From NCBI RefSeq assembly GCF_013155265.1, contig NZ_JABJXU010000004.1, positions 1 to 64,000 of the forward strand: DNA of 64,000 bases, written 5' to 3'. Source of the DNA: Enterococcus sp. MMGLQ5-1 (GTDB lineage Bacteria; Bacillota; Bacilli; Lactobacillales; Streptococcaceae). Shown here piece after piece: positions 16,921-26,268 of the stretch (position 1 is its first letter; every line of letters starts with the position of its first letter). The notes under the pieces were generated by a model. That model did no database searches, was not told the DNA's origin, and saw nothing but the letters and a program-made list of their open reading frames with translations. The position numbers were made by a program, and so were the translations under genes.

Positions 16921-17428
16921 TTTAATCATAAGAGAAGCAATTCCAACAGACGCAAAGCAGCTTCTAGCAGTTTTGAAACGGATTGGTGGCGAATCAGAAT
17001 TTCTAACAATGGATGAAAACGGTGTTGACATCTCAGAGGCGGATGAGGCCTTGGCTTTAGCTGCAATCTATGAGTCGCCAAACAATACCTTGATGGTGGC
17101 TCTGGTTGATGATGAAATTGTAGGAACAGTCTCCATTAGTGGCGATTCGCATTATCGTATTTTTCATATTGGTGAGCTGGGCATTAGTATTTTAAGTGAG
17201 TATCAGGGCTATGGAATAGGTGGCTATTTAATGGATGCTGTGATTGACTGGGCAATTGAATCGAAGGTGATCAAACGGCTAGAGCTTACTGTGCAAAAGA
17301 GAAATAAAAAAGCAGTCCAGCTTTATTTAAGGAAGGGTTTTAGAATTGAAGGCGAGCAGCTGCGTGGTGCGCGATTGCAAAGCGGTGAATATATTGAAGT
17401 TTTATCGATGAGTCGATTGATTGATTAG
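16913..17428 (+). CDS. GNAT-family N-acetyltransferase
   Basis: A 171-residue GNAT-fold enzyme. The acetyl-CoA site shows as ELGISILSEYQGYGIGGYLMDAVIDWA (Q/RxxGxG/A loop around residues ~98-105), followed by LTVQKRNKKAVQLYLRKGFRIEG, the conserved AxxLYxxxGF motif. The substrate is not evident; homologues next to tsaE are often annotated as ribosomal-protein or peptide acetyltransferases. It overlaps tsaE by 8 bases. Confidence 0.9.
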   Translation: MNDLIIREAIPTDAKQLLAVLKRIGGESEFLTMDENGVDISEADEALALAAIYESPNNTLMVALVDDEIVGTVSISGDSHYRIFHIGELGISILSEYQGYGIGGYLMDAVIDWAIESKVIKRLELTVQKRNKKAVQLYLRKGFRIEGEQLRGARLQSGEYIEVLSMSRLID

Positions 17429-17578
17429 ATTAATCGGGTAAATTAGTGAACGAATTAACTAATTATTGAATAAGTAGTATAAAAAAAGTTAAGATTTTGT
17501 ATAAAATTTCGTAAAACCTTGTTTTTTCTGGTAATATCTGAGAAAATATCCATTATCTAACTAATAGAGGAGAACGGT

Positions 17579-18766
17579 ATGTCTCGTTTAGAGAAACATA
17601 AGTCTAAGCCTAAAAAATCTTTGACAAAAAAAATTATTATTATTCTACTAAGTATTTTTGGTATTTCCATAGTTGCCGCTGGGAGTTACATCGCAACGGC
17701 TTATTTTGCTGCGGAAAGCTCATTGAAGGAAACCTACGAAAGCTTTGGCAATGAAGCAACGAAGGATCGTGAAGAAGTGCTACAGGCAACACAACCTTTT
17801 TCTATTCTGCTAATGGGAATTGATACTGGTGGTGTTGGTCGGACAGATCAGTGGGAGGGTCGAAGCGATTCAATGATGATTGCAACGATTAACCCAACCG
17901 AAAAGAAAACAACAATTGTCTCTTTGGACCGTGATTTATTAGTTAATATGGTTGGACCTGAGGGAAATGCAGAGAATGGCATACAGGATAAATTGAATCA
18001 TGCTTATGCCTATGGGCAAACTGAAATGAGTATTTTAACAATCCAAAAACTACTAGATATTCCGATTGATAAATATGCCATTATTAATATGGATGGTTTA
18101 AGTGCGTTGATTGATGCTGTTGGTGGTATCGATGTGGTTAATAACTACGGTGAGTTTACAGTAGAGGATGGCGATTTTGTAGCGACAGTACCAGCAAGTC
18201 CAGAGGTTAATGGTGAATTACAAAAGATTCATTTGGATGGTAAAACTGGTTTGGCCTATGCCAGAATGCGTTATCAAGACCCAGAGGGCGATGTTGGGCG
18301 TCAAAAGAGACAGCGTGAAGTGGTGACGAAGATACTAGAAAAAATGTTGAGCTTGGATAGTGTTTCTAATTATCAAAAAATCTTGACCGCAGTTAAAACT
18401 AATCTTAAGACCAATATTGAATCTAACGCCACTAATATTAAGTACTTATTAGGCTATAAGGATAGCTTTGGTACAATTGATTCTAAACAGCTTCAAGGTT
18501 CGAGTACGCAAATTGATGGTATTTATTATCAGATAGCCGATGCGGCTCAATTATTGGAAATCCAAAATGTTTTGAAAACACAGCTTGGTCAGGCAACAGC
18601 AGATGTGCTAGATGCAAATATTATTACTTCTGATACATATGGCTATTCGAGTGCAGGCGATACAACTACAAGTAGTGACTATACCTATAATTCAGATTCA
18701 AGCGCAGGTACATATTCTGATAACGGTACTGGAGCAGTTACAGATGGTGCTGCTGGTTATCAGTAG
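17579..18766 (+). CDS. LytR-CpsA-Psr (LCP) family glycopolymer ligase
   Basis: A 395-residue membrane-anchored enzyme: a basic N-terminus, one helix at ~16-40, then the LCP domain (~75-290). The signature residues are present: MGIDTGG, GRSDSMMIATINP, SLDRDLLVNM, the DKLNHAYAYG motif, ALIDAVGGID, and YARMRYQDPEGDVGRQKRQREV, which carries the catalytic arginines. LCP proteins transfer teichoic acid or capsular polymers from undecaprenyl carriers to peptidoglycan. The C-terminal ~55 residues are a Ser/Thr/Gly/Tyr-rich low-complexity tail. RBS AGAGGAGAACGGT. The next gene is the TagO/WecA-type first transferase of such polymers. Confidence 0.95.
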   Translation: MSRLEKHKSKPKKSLTKKIIIILLSIFGISIVAAGSYIATAYFAAESSLKETYESFGNEATKDREEVLQATQPFSILLMGIDTGGVGRTDQWEGRSDSMMIATINPTEKKTTIVSLDRDLLVNMVGPEGNAENGIQDKLNHAYAYGQTEMSILTIQKLLDIPIDKYAIINMDGLSALIDAVGGIDVVNNYGEFTVEDGDFVATVPASPEVNGELQKIHLDGKTGLAYARMRYQDPEGDVGRQKRQREVVTKILEKMLSLDSVSNYQKILTAVKTNLKTNIESNATNIKYLLGYKDSFGTIDSKQLQGSSTQIDGIYYQIADAAQLLEIQNVLKTQLGQATADVLDANIITSDTYGYSSAGDTTTSSDYTYNSDSSAGTYSDNGTGAVTDGAAGYQ

Positions 18767-18819
18767 GTAATTTGAATTAATAGCTATCGCTAGCATACTA
18801 GATAAGCTTAAACGCTTTG

Positions 18820-18850
18820 GAGTGTGATGAATTTGATCACACTCTTTTTT
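18820..18850 (+). terminator. Terminator of the LCP gene
   Basis: GAGTGTGAT (18820-18828) pairs with ATCACACTC (18836-18844), followed by TTTTTT. Perfect 9-bp stem. Confidence 0.9.
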
Positions 18851-18906
18851 GTTGAATTAAGCTAAATTTTTTTGTCTTTAATAATTCCAAAAATAAGAAT
18901 GGTATA

Positions 18907-18915
18907 TGTTATAAT
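18907..18915 (+). promoter_or_regulatory. Extended -10 promoter element (TGTTATAAT)
   Basis: TG-T-TATAAT lies 86 bases upstream of the TagO/WecA-type start, after the LCP terminator. No good -35 hexamer is seen, consistent with an extended -10 promoter. Confidence 0.5.
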
Positions 18916-19001
18916 GACGATAACCTATCCAAAATATAGAATTATTTAGAGATTAGTTAATAAGAATTATTGCAGCTATTATCAGATAAGGTTGGAAATT
19001 T

Positions 19002-20183
19002 ATGCAGTTTACATTTTATTTTTTAATCACATTGCTGATTACTTTTTTGATTTCACTTGGCTTAACGCCAATTGTGAAGCTGATCGTAATTAAAATTGGC
19101 GCTGTCGATATGCCCAATGAACGAAGAATTAATAAGGTTCCGATGCCTAGTGCAGGCGGACTTGCAATATTTATTGCTTTTACACTTTCATGCCTGGTGA
19201 TTTTACCGAAAATAGTTGGTGTTGTTGTCCCGAACATCACCTTTTTAAAATATATTTCACCCTATATTATTGCCTCATCATTAGTTGTGATTACAGGATT
19301 AGTTGATGATATCAAGGAAATTTCACCAAAGCAAAAAACCTTTGGCATTGTTGTAGCAGGATTAATCATTTGGTTTTTTACTAAAGCGCGTTTTGATAGT
19401 ATGACATTGCCGATATTGGGCTTGGTGAAGTTTGACTGGTGGTTATCGTTACTTTTGACAATTATTTGGATTCTTTCACTAACTAATGCTGTTAATTTGA
19501 TGGACGGCTTAGACGGCTTGGTTTCTGGAGTTTCAATTATCTCATTGACTACAATCGGAATTATTGGTTATTTCTTTTTAGGTGAAATTAATGTTTATGT
19601 TTCAATTGCGATTTTTACTTTAATTGCAGCGATTTTAGGTTTTTTACCTTACAATTTTAACCCCGCCAAAATTTATTTAGGTGATACAGGGGCATTATTC
19701 CTTGGCTTTATGATTTCAGTTGTTTCACTACAAGGGCTGAAAAATGCAACCTTTGTTGCTGTATTAACACCAATGCTAATTTTTGGTGTACCAATTACTG
19801 ATACCGTTTTTGCTATTATTCGTAGAAAGCTAAATAATCAAAGCATTACATCGCCCGATAGAATGCATTTACATCATCGATTGATTTCCTTGGGCTTTTC
19901 TCATCGTGGTGCTGTTTTAATGATTTATGCAATTACTCTGATTTTTTCATTTATTGCTTTGCTGATTAACGTGTCTAGTAGATTGGGTGCTAGTATGCTG
20001 TTAGTTGCCAGCTTAATTGGGGTGGAGCTATTTGCTGAAATGGTTGGTATTTTTGGTGAAAAGCGGACACCGTTGTTAAAGCTAATGAAATTATTAGGTA
20101 ATCCTAAATATCGTCACTTTATGATTGCACAGCATCGAATACGACGCAATAAAAAAAGAGCCGAAAAAAATAAAGACAACTAG
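19002..20183 (+). CDS. tagO: Undecaprenyl-phosphate GlcNAc-1-phosphate transferase (TagO/WecA-type)
   Basis: A 393-residue polytopic membrane enzyme of the MraY/WecA/TagO superfamily with ~11 helices. Catalytic landmarks: GAVDMPNERRINKVPMPSAGG (polyprenyl-P and Mg site), GLVDDIKEISPKQK (DDxx motif), NAVNLMDGLDGL, YLGDTGALFLG, and the C-terminal HLHHRL basic loop. It begins wall teichoic acid or related polysaccharide assembly by moving GlcNAc-1-P (or GalNAc-1-P) onto the lipid carrier. It is next to an LCP ligase, matching first and last steps of one pathway. MraY itself is unlikely, as the gene is outside a dcw cluster. Confidence 0.9.
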   Translation: MQFTFYFLITLLITFLISLGLTPIVKLIVIKIGAVDMPNERRINKVPMPSAGGLAIFIAFTLSCLVILPKIVGVVVPNITFLKYISPYIIASSLVVITGLVDDIKEISPKQKTFGIVVAGLIIWFFTKARFDSMTLPILGLVKFDWWLSLLLTIIWILSLTNAVNLMDGLDGLVSGVSIISLTTIGIIGYFFLGEINVYVSIAIFTLIAAILGFLPYNFNPAKIYLGDTGALFLGFMISVVSLQGLKNATFVAVLTPMLIFGVPITDTVFAIIRRKLNNQSITSPDRMHLHHRLISLGFSHRGAVLMIYAITLIFSFIALLINVSSRLGASMLLVASLIGVELFAEMVGIFGEKRTPLLKLMKLLGNPKYRHFMIAQHRIRRNKKRAEKNKDN

Positions 20184-20200
20184 CTTGTCTTTATTTTTTT
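20172..20200. terminator. Bidirectional terminator between converging genes
   Basis: AAAGACAA (20172-20179) and TTGTCTTT (20185-20192) form a perfect 8-bp stem containing the plus-strand stop codon, flanked by T-runs in both directions. It serves the transferase gene and the small minus-strand gene ending at 20191. Confidence 0.85.
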
Positions 20201-20433
20201 TGTCGTTCAGCTCGAATATTTTTGATGTGAATAACTGACAGTGTACCGTTTGCAATTAAAAAAATAATAAAAATATACCATTTTAAATCATGAACTATAT
20301 CGCTTGTCAGCAAAATTAATAGGACAAGAGCGGATAAAATCAAGATACCTGTCTCGAGGATAATCGATTGGGTGTTAAAGAGATTTTTCATAAGGACAAT
20401 CAAATCAATTGATTGCTTCACCTCCATTATCAA
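20191..20433 (-). CDS. Small two-helix membrane protein, unknown
   Basis: An up to 80-residue protein with two membrane helices (ETGILILSALVLLILLT and WYIFIIFLIANGTLSVI) and a basic tail (IRAERQKK). The start is uncertain: GGAGGTG at the 5' end lies inside the frame, so initiation may be downstream of it, at a rare codon or at the ATG (MKNLFNTQ), leaving ~65 residues. It lies 10 bases after the CorA stop on the same strand and is probably co-transcribed. No known family recognised. Confidence 0.55.
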   Translation of the reverse strand: MIMEVKQSIDLIVLMKNLFNTQSIILETGILILSALVLLILLTSDIVHDLKWYIFIIFLIANGTLSVIHIKNIRAERQKK

Positions 20434-20443
20434 TAAACTAAAA

Positions 20444-21382
20444 TTACATTAAACGCTTACGTTTGAGTAAACGAATCATTATAATACAAAAAAGAATAGT
20501 ACCAAATAAAATAATATAAAAGGCGTAGGGATCATCTGAGCCGGGGATTTTAACATTCATTCCATAAAAGCCACCTACGATTGTCGGAATCGTTAGAACG
20601 ATGGTTAAGCTGGTTAAGATTTTCATAACGATATTTAAATTATTTGAAACGATAGAGCTAAAAATATCTGATACATTATCAATTAATTTCATTTGCACAC
20701 GCGTGCTGGAGAGTGCTTGCTTACTCTCAATAATGCAATCGAAGATTTGATTTCTAAATTCATCGTTATTTAATAATCGACCATCATAAATTTCAGTTAA
20801 GCCAACAACATTACTTCTCAGCGATTCTTCAAAGAAAACAAGACTTTTCTTTATTTCAACCATTTTGTGTAAGGGTCGATTTTCTGAGCTGGATAAAAGC
20901 TCATCCTCTAGCTCATCACTCGCTTTGCGTAATTCTTCAAGATAATAATTGAATTTTTTGGATAAATTAAAGACAAAGGCATAAAATAGCTGTTGAATTA
21001 ATCTTTCCGGATAGAAATCTTGACTTAAAACAGTATTTAAAAATGTTTTTTGATGATTACTCGCAGTAATAATTTTTTGATTGGCAGTCAGAATAATCGC
21101 AAACGGATAGGTTAAAATGGTAGTAATGCCAGGTCCCTTTGTTTCCTTTTTAGGAAATTGTAAAAGGGTTAAAGAGGTTTCAGCTGAATCTGAATTGACC
21201 TCAAAACGAGAGTTTTCATTATCGTCTAGAATATCGGTTAGGTAGTCAAGTGGTAATTGATATTCCTGCTTAATTGCCTTAATTTCATTAATATCTGGCT
21301 TTTCAAGATGAATCCAAATACATTCCGCCTCATTCAAAGTTTCAATCATTTTGTTATTTTGTATCTTATAGTATGTAATCAT
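20444..21382 (-). CDS. corA: CorA-family divalent cation transporter
   Basis: A 312-residue protein with a large cytoplasmic N-terminal domain and two C-terminal helices. The hallmark GMN motif appears in IVGGFYGMNVKIPG near residue 275, followed by the last helix YAFYIILFGTILFCIIMI and a basic tail RLLKRKRLM. CorA pentamers import Mg2+ (also Co2+, Ni2+) down the membrane potential. The glutamate-rich pre-helix region and length fit the family. Start ATG 21382 follows a GGGAGTCCCG sequence. Confidence 0.93.
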   Translation of the reverse strand: MITYYKIQNNKMIETLNEAECIWIHLEKPDINEIKAIKQEYQLPLDYLTDILDDNENSRFEVNSDSAETSLTLLQFPKKETKGPGITTILTYPFAIILTANQKIITASNHQKTFLNTVLSQDFYPERLIQQLFYAFVFNLSKKFNYYLEELRKASDELEDELLSSSENRPLHKMVEIKKSLVFFEESLRSNVVGLTEIYDGRLLNNDEFRNQIFDCIIESKQALSSTRVQMKLIDNVSDIFSSIVSNNLNIVMKILTSLTIVLTIPTIVGGFYGMNVKIPGSDDPYAFYIILFGTILFCIIMIRLLKRKRLM

Positions 21383-21682
21383 CGGGACTCCCGTTAGTTA
21401 TTATTAATAATAGCTTCATTAGTCAGTATTGTAGCATTAAAATTCATGATAATCAGCTAATCCTTAATTTGTTTTATAATATCATATTTAAAGTTTATAT
21501 TACGAGTAATATAAATAACTGATGGCGTGGTTATTTTTATTATTTATAGCACACGCTGCCTATTTTTATCCTGTTAGTGCTTGAAATACTTTTAAAAATC
21601 GTTATTCTTAATAGATATACGATTAATTGAATCAAGTAACAGCAGTTAGGTTCATTTAATAAAAATAATGAGGTGAGGAATA

Positions 21683-22993
21683 ATGGAAATAATTGAGGCA
21701 ACTTCAGATTATCTTGTTGATAATATGACAGGTTTAACTGGTAGTGCATATGGCGTAGTTAAGCCTTTGAGCATGGAAGAATTAGTAGAGGCATTGAGAT
21801 TTGCTGAGGCTCAAAAAATTGGTGTAATCGTCATTGGAGCGAATACAGGTCTCTCAGGGGCAACGCTGCCAGAAAATGGCGAGCTGTTAATTGATCTGAG
21901 TGGCTGGAATAAAATAATAGCTTTGGATGAAGCGACAGGCTCTTTAACTGTCGAAGCAGGTGTTACACTTAATCAAATTTATGATTATGTTGAAGCAAAG
22001 GGCTATTTTTATCCCCCAGATCCAGGTGCAAAGCAGGCAACGATTGGCGGCAATATCTCAACGAATGCTGGAGGGATGCGTGCGGTTAAATATGGTGTCA
22101 CCCGTGATTATGTAAAAGCACTTCAGGTGGTCTTGATTGATGGTACAATTTTAGAATTAGGTAGTATTAATCAAAAGGATAGCACGAATTACGATCTTAA
22201 GGATTTAATAATCGGCTCGGAGGGTACTTTAGCAATTATTACTAAAGCGACCTTAAAAGTAATCGCACGACCGCAGGTTAGTCAATCAATCTTAATTAGC
22301 TTTGATAACCTCGATTTAGCAATTGAAAATGTTGCGGCAATCCTTAAATCAGGTGTTCGACCGGCTTCTGTTGAATTTTTTGAGCGTGAGGGCTTGAAAT
22401 ACTCTGAAATTTATTCAGCGCAGCAGCTATTTATTGAAGATGGCGCTGCATTTATTTTACTTACTATTGATGGTAATTTAGAGCAAGTTGAACGTGAAAA
22501 GGAAAAAATCAGTTCTGTTGTCAATAGCTTTCGTGAGCAAATTGAACTAGATGAAGCTCAGACTATTATTGCTTGGCAGCTAAGAGATAATTTGGCTGCA
22601 GGTGTTCAAGCCGAAACAATTGCTGAGCCGGTTGATATTGTTGTTCCAACCTCTAAAATTACAGAAACGGTTAAATATCTGAAGGCGCTTGCTAAGGAGA
22701 CCAGCCTTGAAATCGTGACCTTTGGTCATGCGGGAGATGGGAATATTCATGCTTTAATTTTAAAGAAACAGCTCTCAGCACAGCTTTGGGAGGCTTCATT
22801 AACAAATTATCTTGAAAAAATGTATCAGTTTGTCAATCAAATTGGAGGCTTAGCTAGTGCTGAGCATGGTATTGGAACCTTAAAGCGTCCTTATTTTATT
22901 AAGCACTTAGATCCAAATCTATACGCACTTTATCAGAGAATTAAATTTGCGTTTGATCCAGAGGGTAGATTAAATGCTGGTAAAAAAATCTAA
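21683..22993 (+). CDS. FAD-linked oxidase, GlcD/D-lactate dehydrogenase-like
   Basis: A 436-residue flavoprotein of the FAD-binding-4 plus C-terminal FAD-oxidase family. VVIGANTGLSGATLP is the phosphate loop, PPDPGAKQATIGGNISTNAGG the FAD-binding core, KYGVTRDYV and GSEGTLAIITKATL follow, and the C-terminal half has TFGHAGDGNIHALIL and SAEHGIGTLKRPY with catalytic histidines. Homologues oxidise 2-hydroxyacids (glycolate, D-lactate). No iron-sulfur subunit gene adjoins, so the electron acceptor is unknown. RBS GAGGTGAGG before ATG 21683. Monocistronic or with DUF2969. Confidence 0.92.
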   Translation: MEIIEATSDYLVDNMTGLTGSAYGVVKPLSMEELVEALRFAEAQKIGVIVIGANTGLSGATLPENGELLIDLSGWNKIIALDEATGSLTVEAGVTLNQIYDYVEAKGYFYPPDPGAKQATIGGNISTNAGGMRAVKYGVTRDYVKALQVVLIDGTILELGSINQKDSTNYDLKDLIIGSEGTLAIITKATLKVIARPQVSQSILISFDNLDLAIENVAAILKSGVRPASVEFFEREGLKYSEIYSAQQLFIEDGAAFILLTIDGNLEQVEREKEKISSVVNSFREQIELDEAQTIIAWQLRDNLAAGVQAETIAEPVDIVVPTSKITETVKYLKALAKETSLEIVTFGHAGDGNIHALILKKQLSAQLWEASLTNYLEKMYQFVNQIGGLASAEHGIGTLKRPYFIKHLDPNLYALYQRIKFAFDPEGRLNAGKKI

Positions 22994-23056
22994 TTTTATT
23001 AGTCAATGAGGTGCATTCTCTGCTACAATAGGTGAGATAGAAATTGGAGGGCGACG

Positions 23057-23284
23057 ATGTCTAAGAAAAACAAGGATATTGAGGTTACGGTTACTGATGC
23101 AAAAGTCAAGTATCAAGGGCAAGTGAAGGATGGCTTATCTATCAAGATTGGCAAACGAGAAATTGCCGAAGTGATTGCCGTTGATGATAAATTTGCTGTG
23201 ATTAATAATGGTAAGCTGGAAAATTTATTAAAAACTGAAGCTGAAGCAATTAATCAAGCAATTTTAAACTATAACCTTGGTTAA
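23057..23284 (+). CDS. DUF2969 family protein
   Basis: A 75-residue basic cytoplasmic protein: MSKKNKDIEVTV at the start, then IGKREIAEVIAVDDKFAVI and a C-terminal helix. This pattern matches the DUF2969 family, which is confined to Lactobacillales and has no known function. RBS TTGGAGGG; an intrinsic terminator follows directly. Confidence 0.8.
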   Translation: MSKKNKDIEVTVTDAKVKYQGQVKDGLSIKIGKREIAEVIAVDDKFAVINNGKLENLLKTEAEAINQAILNYNLG

Positions 23285-23288
23285 CAAT

Positions 23289-23332
23289 AAAAATTTTGAG
23301 TGATTCATTTTATCGTCACTCAAAATTTTTTA
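23289..23332 (+). terminator. Terminator after DUF2969 gene
   Basis: A long perfect stem of AAAAATTTTGAGTGA (23289-23303) with TCACTCAAAATTTTT (23316-23330), then TTTATTT. Confidence 0.9.
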
Positions 23333-23395
23333 TTTAAAAATCTAATTTTGCTTGAAATTACCCAGCATTTTTTGATAAACTATTATTTGTCTGAT

Positions 23396-23467
23396 TGGGG
23401 TATAGCCAAGCGGTAAGGCAAGGGACTTTGACTCCCTCATGCGTTGGTTCGAATCCAGCTACCCCAG
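23396..23467 (+). tRNA. tRNA-Gln (anticodon TTG)
   Basis: A 72-base cloverleaf: acceptor TGGGGTA/TACCCCA, D-arm with AGCCAAGCGGTAAGGCA, anticodon stem AGGGA/TCCCT with loop CTTTGAC (anticodon TTG at 23428-23430), and T-loop GGTTCGAATCC. Discriminator base G. CCA is not encoded. A likely promoter (TTGAAA, 18 bases, TAAACT) ends ~15 bases before the mature 5' end. Only one tRNA is present here. Confidence 0.97.
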
Positions 23468-23549
23468 TATTAACTCAAGCTGTCATTGCTGGAAGTATTT
23501 GTTGGAAGCTTTTATTTATAATATGTTTATTAATTATAACTATTTAATT

Positions 23550-23582
23550 GGAGGAAGGATTATCATATCCACCTCCTTTTTT
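23550..23582 (+). terminator. Probable terminator downstream of tRNA-Gln
   Basis: GGAGG (23550-23554) can pair with CCTCC (23572-23576), followed by six T's. The short stem and long loop make it a moderate candidate. Between this and 23832 I see only the leader of the WxL gene. Confidence 0.45.
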
Positions 23583-23832
23583 GTATTTTTAGATTAATAA
23601 AATGTCTAGCTATTGGTCGAGCTTGGTGTGATGTAAATATAAAGTAAATGTGTATGAAACTGCGGTTATATATTCACTGAAGGCTCAATGGTTTTGTAAA
23701 AAAGCGCCTATTTTAATAATTTTTACTTTACCTTTTATTTACTGAAAGCCAATTAGAATTTAAAAACTGTTCTATATAATCTACCTTGTTGCCAAATGCA
23801 ATGTTAAACATTTTAGGAGGAGATTATTTAGG

Positions 23833-26151
23833 ATGAAGAAATTTAAGTTTAAATCAGCGGTCGTACTGTTTGGTTTACTAGCAGTAGGTGCTTTAGGGGG
23901 CACAACGACATTTGCTGAAGGTCCATTGGATGCACCAGCAATCATTCAACCTGCTTCAGCTAATGGTAAAAAAGTGCTTTTTGATAATACACATGCCCAA
24001 ACAGCAGGCGCAGCAGACTGGGTGATTGACGGTGGTTTTTCAGATTTTGCGAATGCTTTAGGTAATGAAGGCTATTATGTCACTGAATTACGAAAAACAA
24101 CCCCAATTACACTTTCAGATTTAGAAGCTTATGATGTTTTTGTGATTCCAGAGGCCAATGTTCCATTTAAGCAAAGCGAACAGCAGGCGATTGCTGACTA
24201 TGTTTCAAATGGTGGTGCTGTCTTTTATATTGGCGATCATTATAATGCTGATCGGAATAAAAATCGAATTGATACAACTGAAGCCTTTAATGGCTATCGA
24301 CGTGGTGCCTATTCTGATATGACTTCTGGTATGTCTGACGCTGAGAAGAACTCTCAAGCGATGCAGGATGTGGTAAGCAGTGACTGGTTAAGTAATACCT
24401 TCGGAATCCGGTTTAGATTTAATGCTATAGATAATGTTAATAGCTCTTCAGTGATTTTAGATGATGCCTACGGTATTTTAAATGGTGTTGATGAGGTGCC
24501 GATCCATGCAGGTGCGACTTTAGCCATTACAAATCCGGAAACGGCTCGTGGCTTGGTTTATTTACCATCAGGGCTAACAAGTGCTAATAAATGGAGCAAT
24601 TCAGTTGACCAAGGTGTTTATAATGGTGGTGGCAAAGAGGAAGGTGCTTATGTTGCAATCAGTAAACGTGGTCAAGGTAAAGCGGCTTTTGTGGGCGATT
24701 CTTCAATCGTTGAGGATGCTTCACCAAAGTATGCTAATGAGGAAACCGGTAAAACCAAAAAGACTTATGATGGCTTCAAAGAAGGTGACGATGCAACTTT
24801 ATTAGTTCAATTGATTGATTGGCTAGGAACTGACGAAGCGTATTCAACGTTCTCTGAGAGTGGTATTTCACTTTCTGAAAAAACACCCATATATGATTAT
24901 GAAATACCAGAAAATACAACAGAAACACAAAGTGAGCCATGGTCAACCTCTCAGGCTCAGTATAAATGGTATGATCGCTCAACCTTTGCAGCAGGTAGCT
25001 ACGGCTCTTCAGAGGCACCGGCAGCTACAATTCAATATGGCTTTAATATTGCTAGTACTGTAGCTGGTAAGGAAAATAAGGTTACAATTACACTTTCGGG
25101 ATTAGCTGCAAATAGTACAGTTGAAGGCTTGGACTTTGGGCTATATACGCCAACAGCACAAAATGGTTTTACCCAAGGTGCCCAAGTTGCTCAAACTAAA
25201 ATTGGTGATAATGCTTGGAATGAAGCTTTGGGCTATTCTAACCGCTTTAACGTGACTGCAGATGCCGATGGGAATGCTGTTCAAGAGGTTTATTTTAAGG
25301 TTGCGACAGAAGGCTCATATAATATTCGCTTAAGAAATAATAAAGCTAATGTCCTGACTCAAGCAATTGTATTGAAAGCAGCAGAAACGCCTGTAACACC
25401 TGAAGAACCAGAAGCACCGACGGAAGCTTCAAGCTATGATGTGACAGGTAATATTGAATTTACAGCTTCTGATCAAACTATCTATCCGACAGATCCGGAA
25501 AATCCGGCTAATTCTGTTAAGCCTGTGCTACCTGATGGTACATTACCTAGCTATGGCTCAAAAGGTCTGTTGTCAATTGACTATGCCTCTAGCTTTGCTT
25601 TTGGTAAACAAGAAATCACTGGTCAAACCAAAACATATGGTGCTCATGCTCAAAAATATCAAGATAGTGATGCTGTTTCTGCCAATTATATCCAAGTCTC
25701 AGACCGTCGTGGTACGAATGCTGGTTGGGTATTAAATGTAGTTCAAAATGGTCAATTTAAAACAGCAGCAAATGAAGAGTTAACAGGTGCCAAATTAACC
25801 TTAGCGAATGGTAAAATTAATTCTTCACAACTAACAGATGGTGGTTTAACCGACGCACAATTACCTAAAAATTACGTTGCTAAAGCAACAGTTCAAAATG
25901 AGCAGGTTACAGGTGGTTTAGAATTAATTCCTGGTCAAAGCTCAGTATTAATGTCTGCTGATCGTGGTCAAGGTAGTGGTATTTGGACACTTGCCTTTGG
26001 TTCAACTCAAGATGCAAATATTGGTGTTGATGATTCGATTAAAGATGGTCAATCATCCGTATTCTTAACGATTCCGGGCGTGTCTAATCCACTTACTAAG
26101 AATTATCAAACTAGCTTAACTTATCGTTTGTCAATGGTTCCAGCACCTTAG
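23833..26151 (+). CDS. WxL surface protein with GATase-like N-terminal domain
   Basis: A 772-residue secreted protein. The signal peptide covers ~1-28 (TTTFAEG). Residues ~48-335 resemble a class I glutamine-amidotransferase-like/DUF4350 fold (KVLFDNTHAQTAG, YDVFVIPEANVPF, GGAVFYIGDHYNAD, KAAFVGDSSIVE). A ~130-residue beta domain follows (IQYGFNIASTVAGKENKVTITLSG). Residues ~560-772 are a WxL domain with motif WVLNV and distal WTLAFG, which binds peptidoglycan non-covalently. The partner DUF916/DUF3324 gene lies 117 bases downstream. The N-terminal fold without a visible Cys-His-Glu triad may bind rather than hydrolyse. RBS TAGGAGGAG. Confidence 0.85.
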   Translation: MKKFKFKSAVVLFGLLAVGALGGTTTFAEGPLDAPAIIQPASANGKKVLFDNTHAQTAGAADWVIDGGFSDFANALGNEGYYVTELRKTTPITLSDLEAYDVFVIPEANVPFKQSEQQAIADYVSNGGAVFYIGDHYNADRNKNRIDTTEAFNGYRRGAYSDMTSGMSDAEKNSQAMQDVVSSDWLSNTFGIRFRFNAIDNVNSSSVILDDAYGILNGVDEVPIHAGATLAITNPETARGLVYLPSGLTSANKWSNSVDQGVYNGGGKEEGAYVAISKRGQGKAAFVGDSSIVEDASPKYANEETGKTKKTYDGFKEGDDATLLVQLIDWLGTDEAYSTFSESGISLSEKTPIYDYEIPENTTETQSEPWSTSQAQYKWYDRSTFAAGSYGSSEAPAATIQYGFNIASTVAGKENKVTITLSGLAANSTVEGLDFGLYTPTAQNGFTQGAQVAQTKIGDNAWNEALGYSNRFNVTADADGNAVQEVYFKVATEGSYNIRLRNNKANVLTQAIVLKAAETPVTPEEPEAPTEASSYDVTGNIEFTASDQTIYPTDPENPANSVKPVLPDGTLPSYGSKGLLSIDYASSFAFGKQEITGQTKTYGAHAQKYQDSDAVSANYIQVSDRRGTNAGWVLNVVQNGQFKTAANEELTGAKLTLANGKINSSQLTDGGLTDAQLPKNYVAKATVQNEQVTGGLELIPGQSSVLMSADRGQGSGIWTLAFGSTQDANIGVDDSIKDGQSSVFLTIPGVSNPLTKNYQTSLTYRLSMVPAP

Positions 26152-26268
26152 GCTAATTATTAAATTTTCGATTATATCCTATAAGCTGATGGTTGTCGTT
26201 CATTTATGTACGTCAGCTAGTCAGCTTTTATGAATTTATTAGCCCAGTTATTTATTAGGAGTAAAGAT

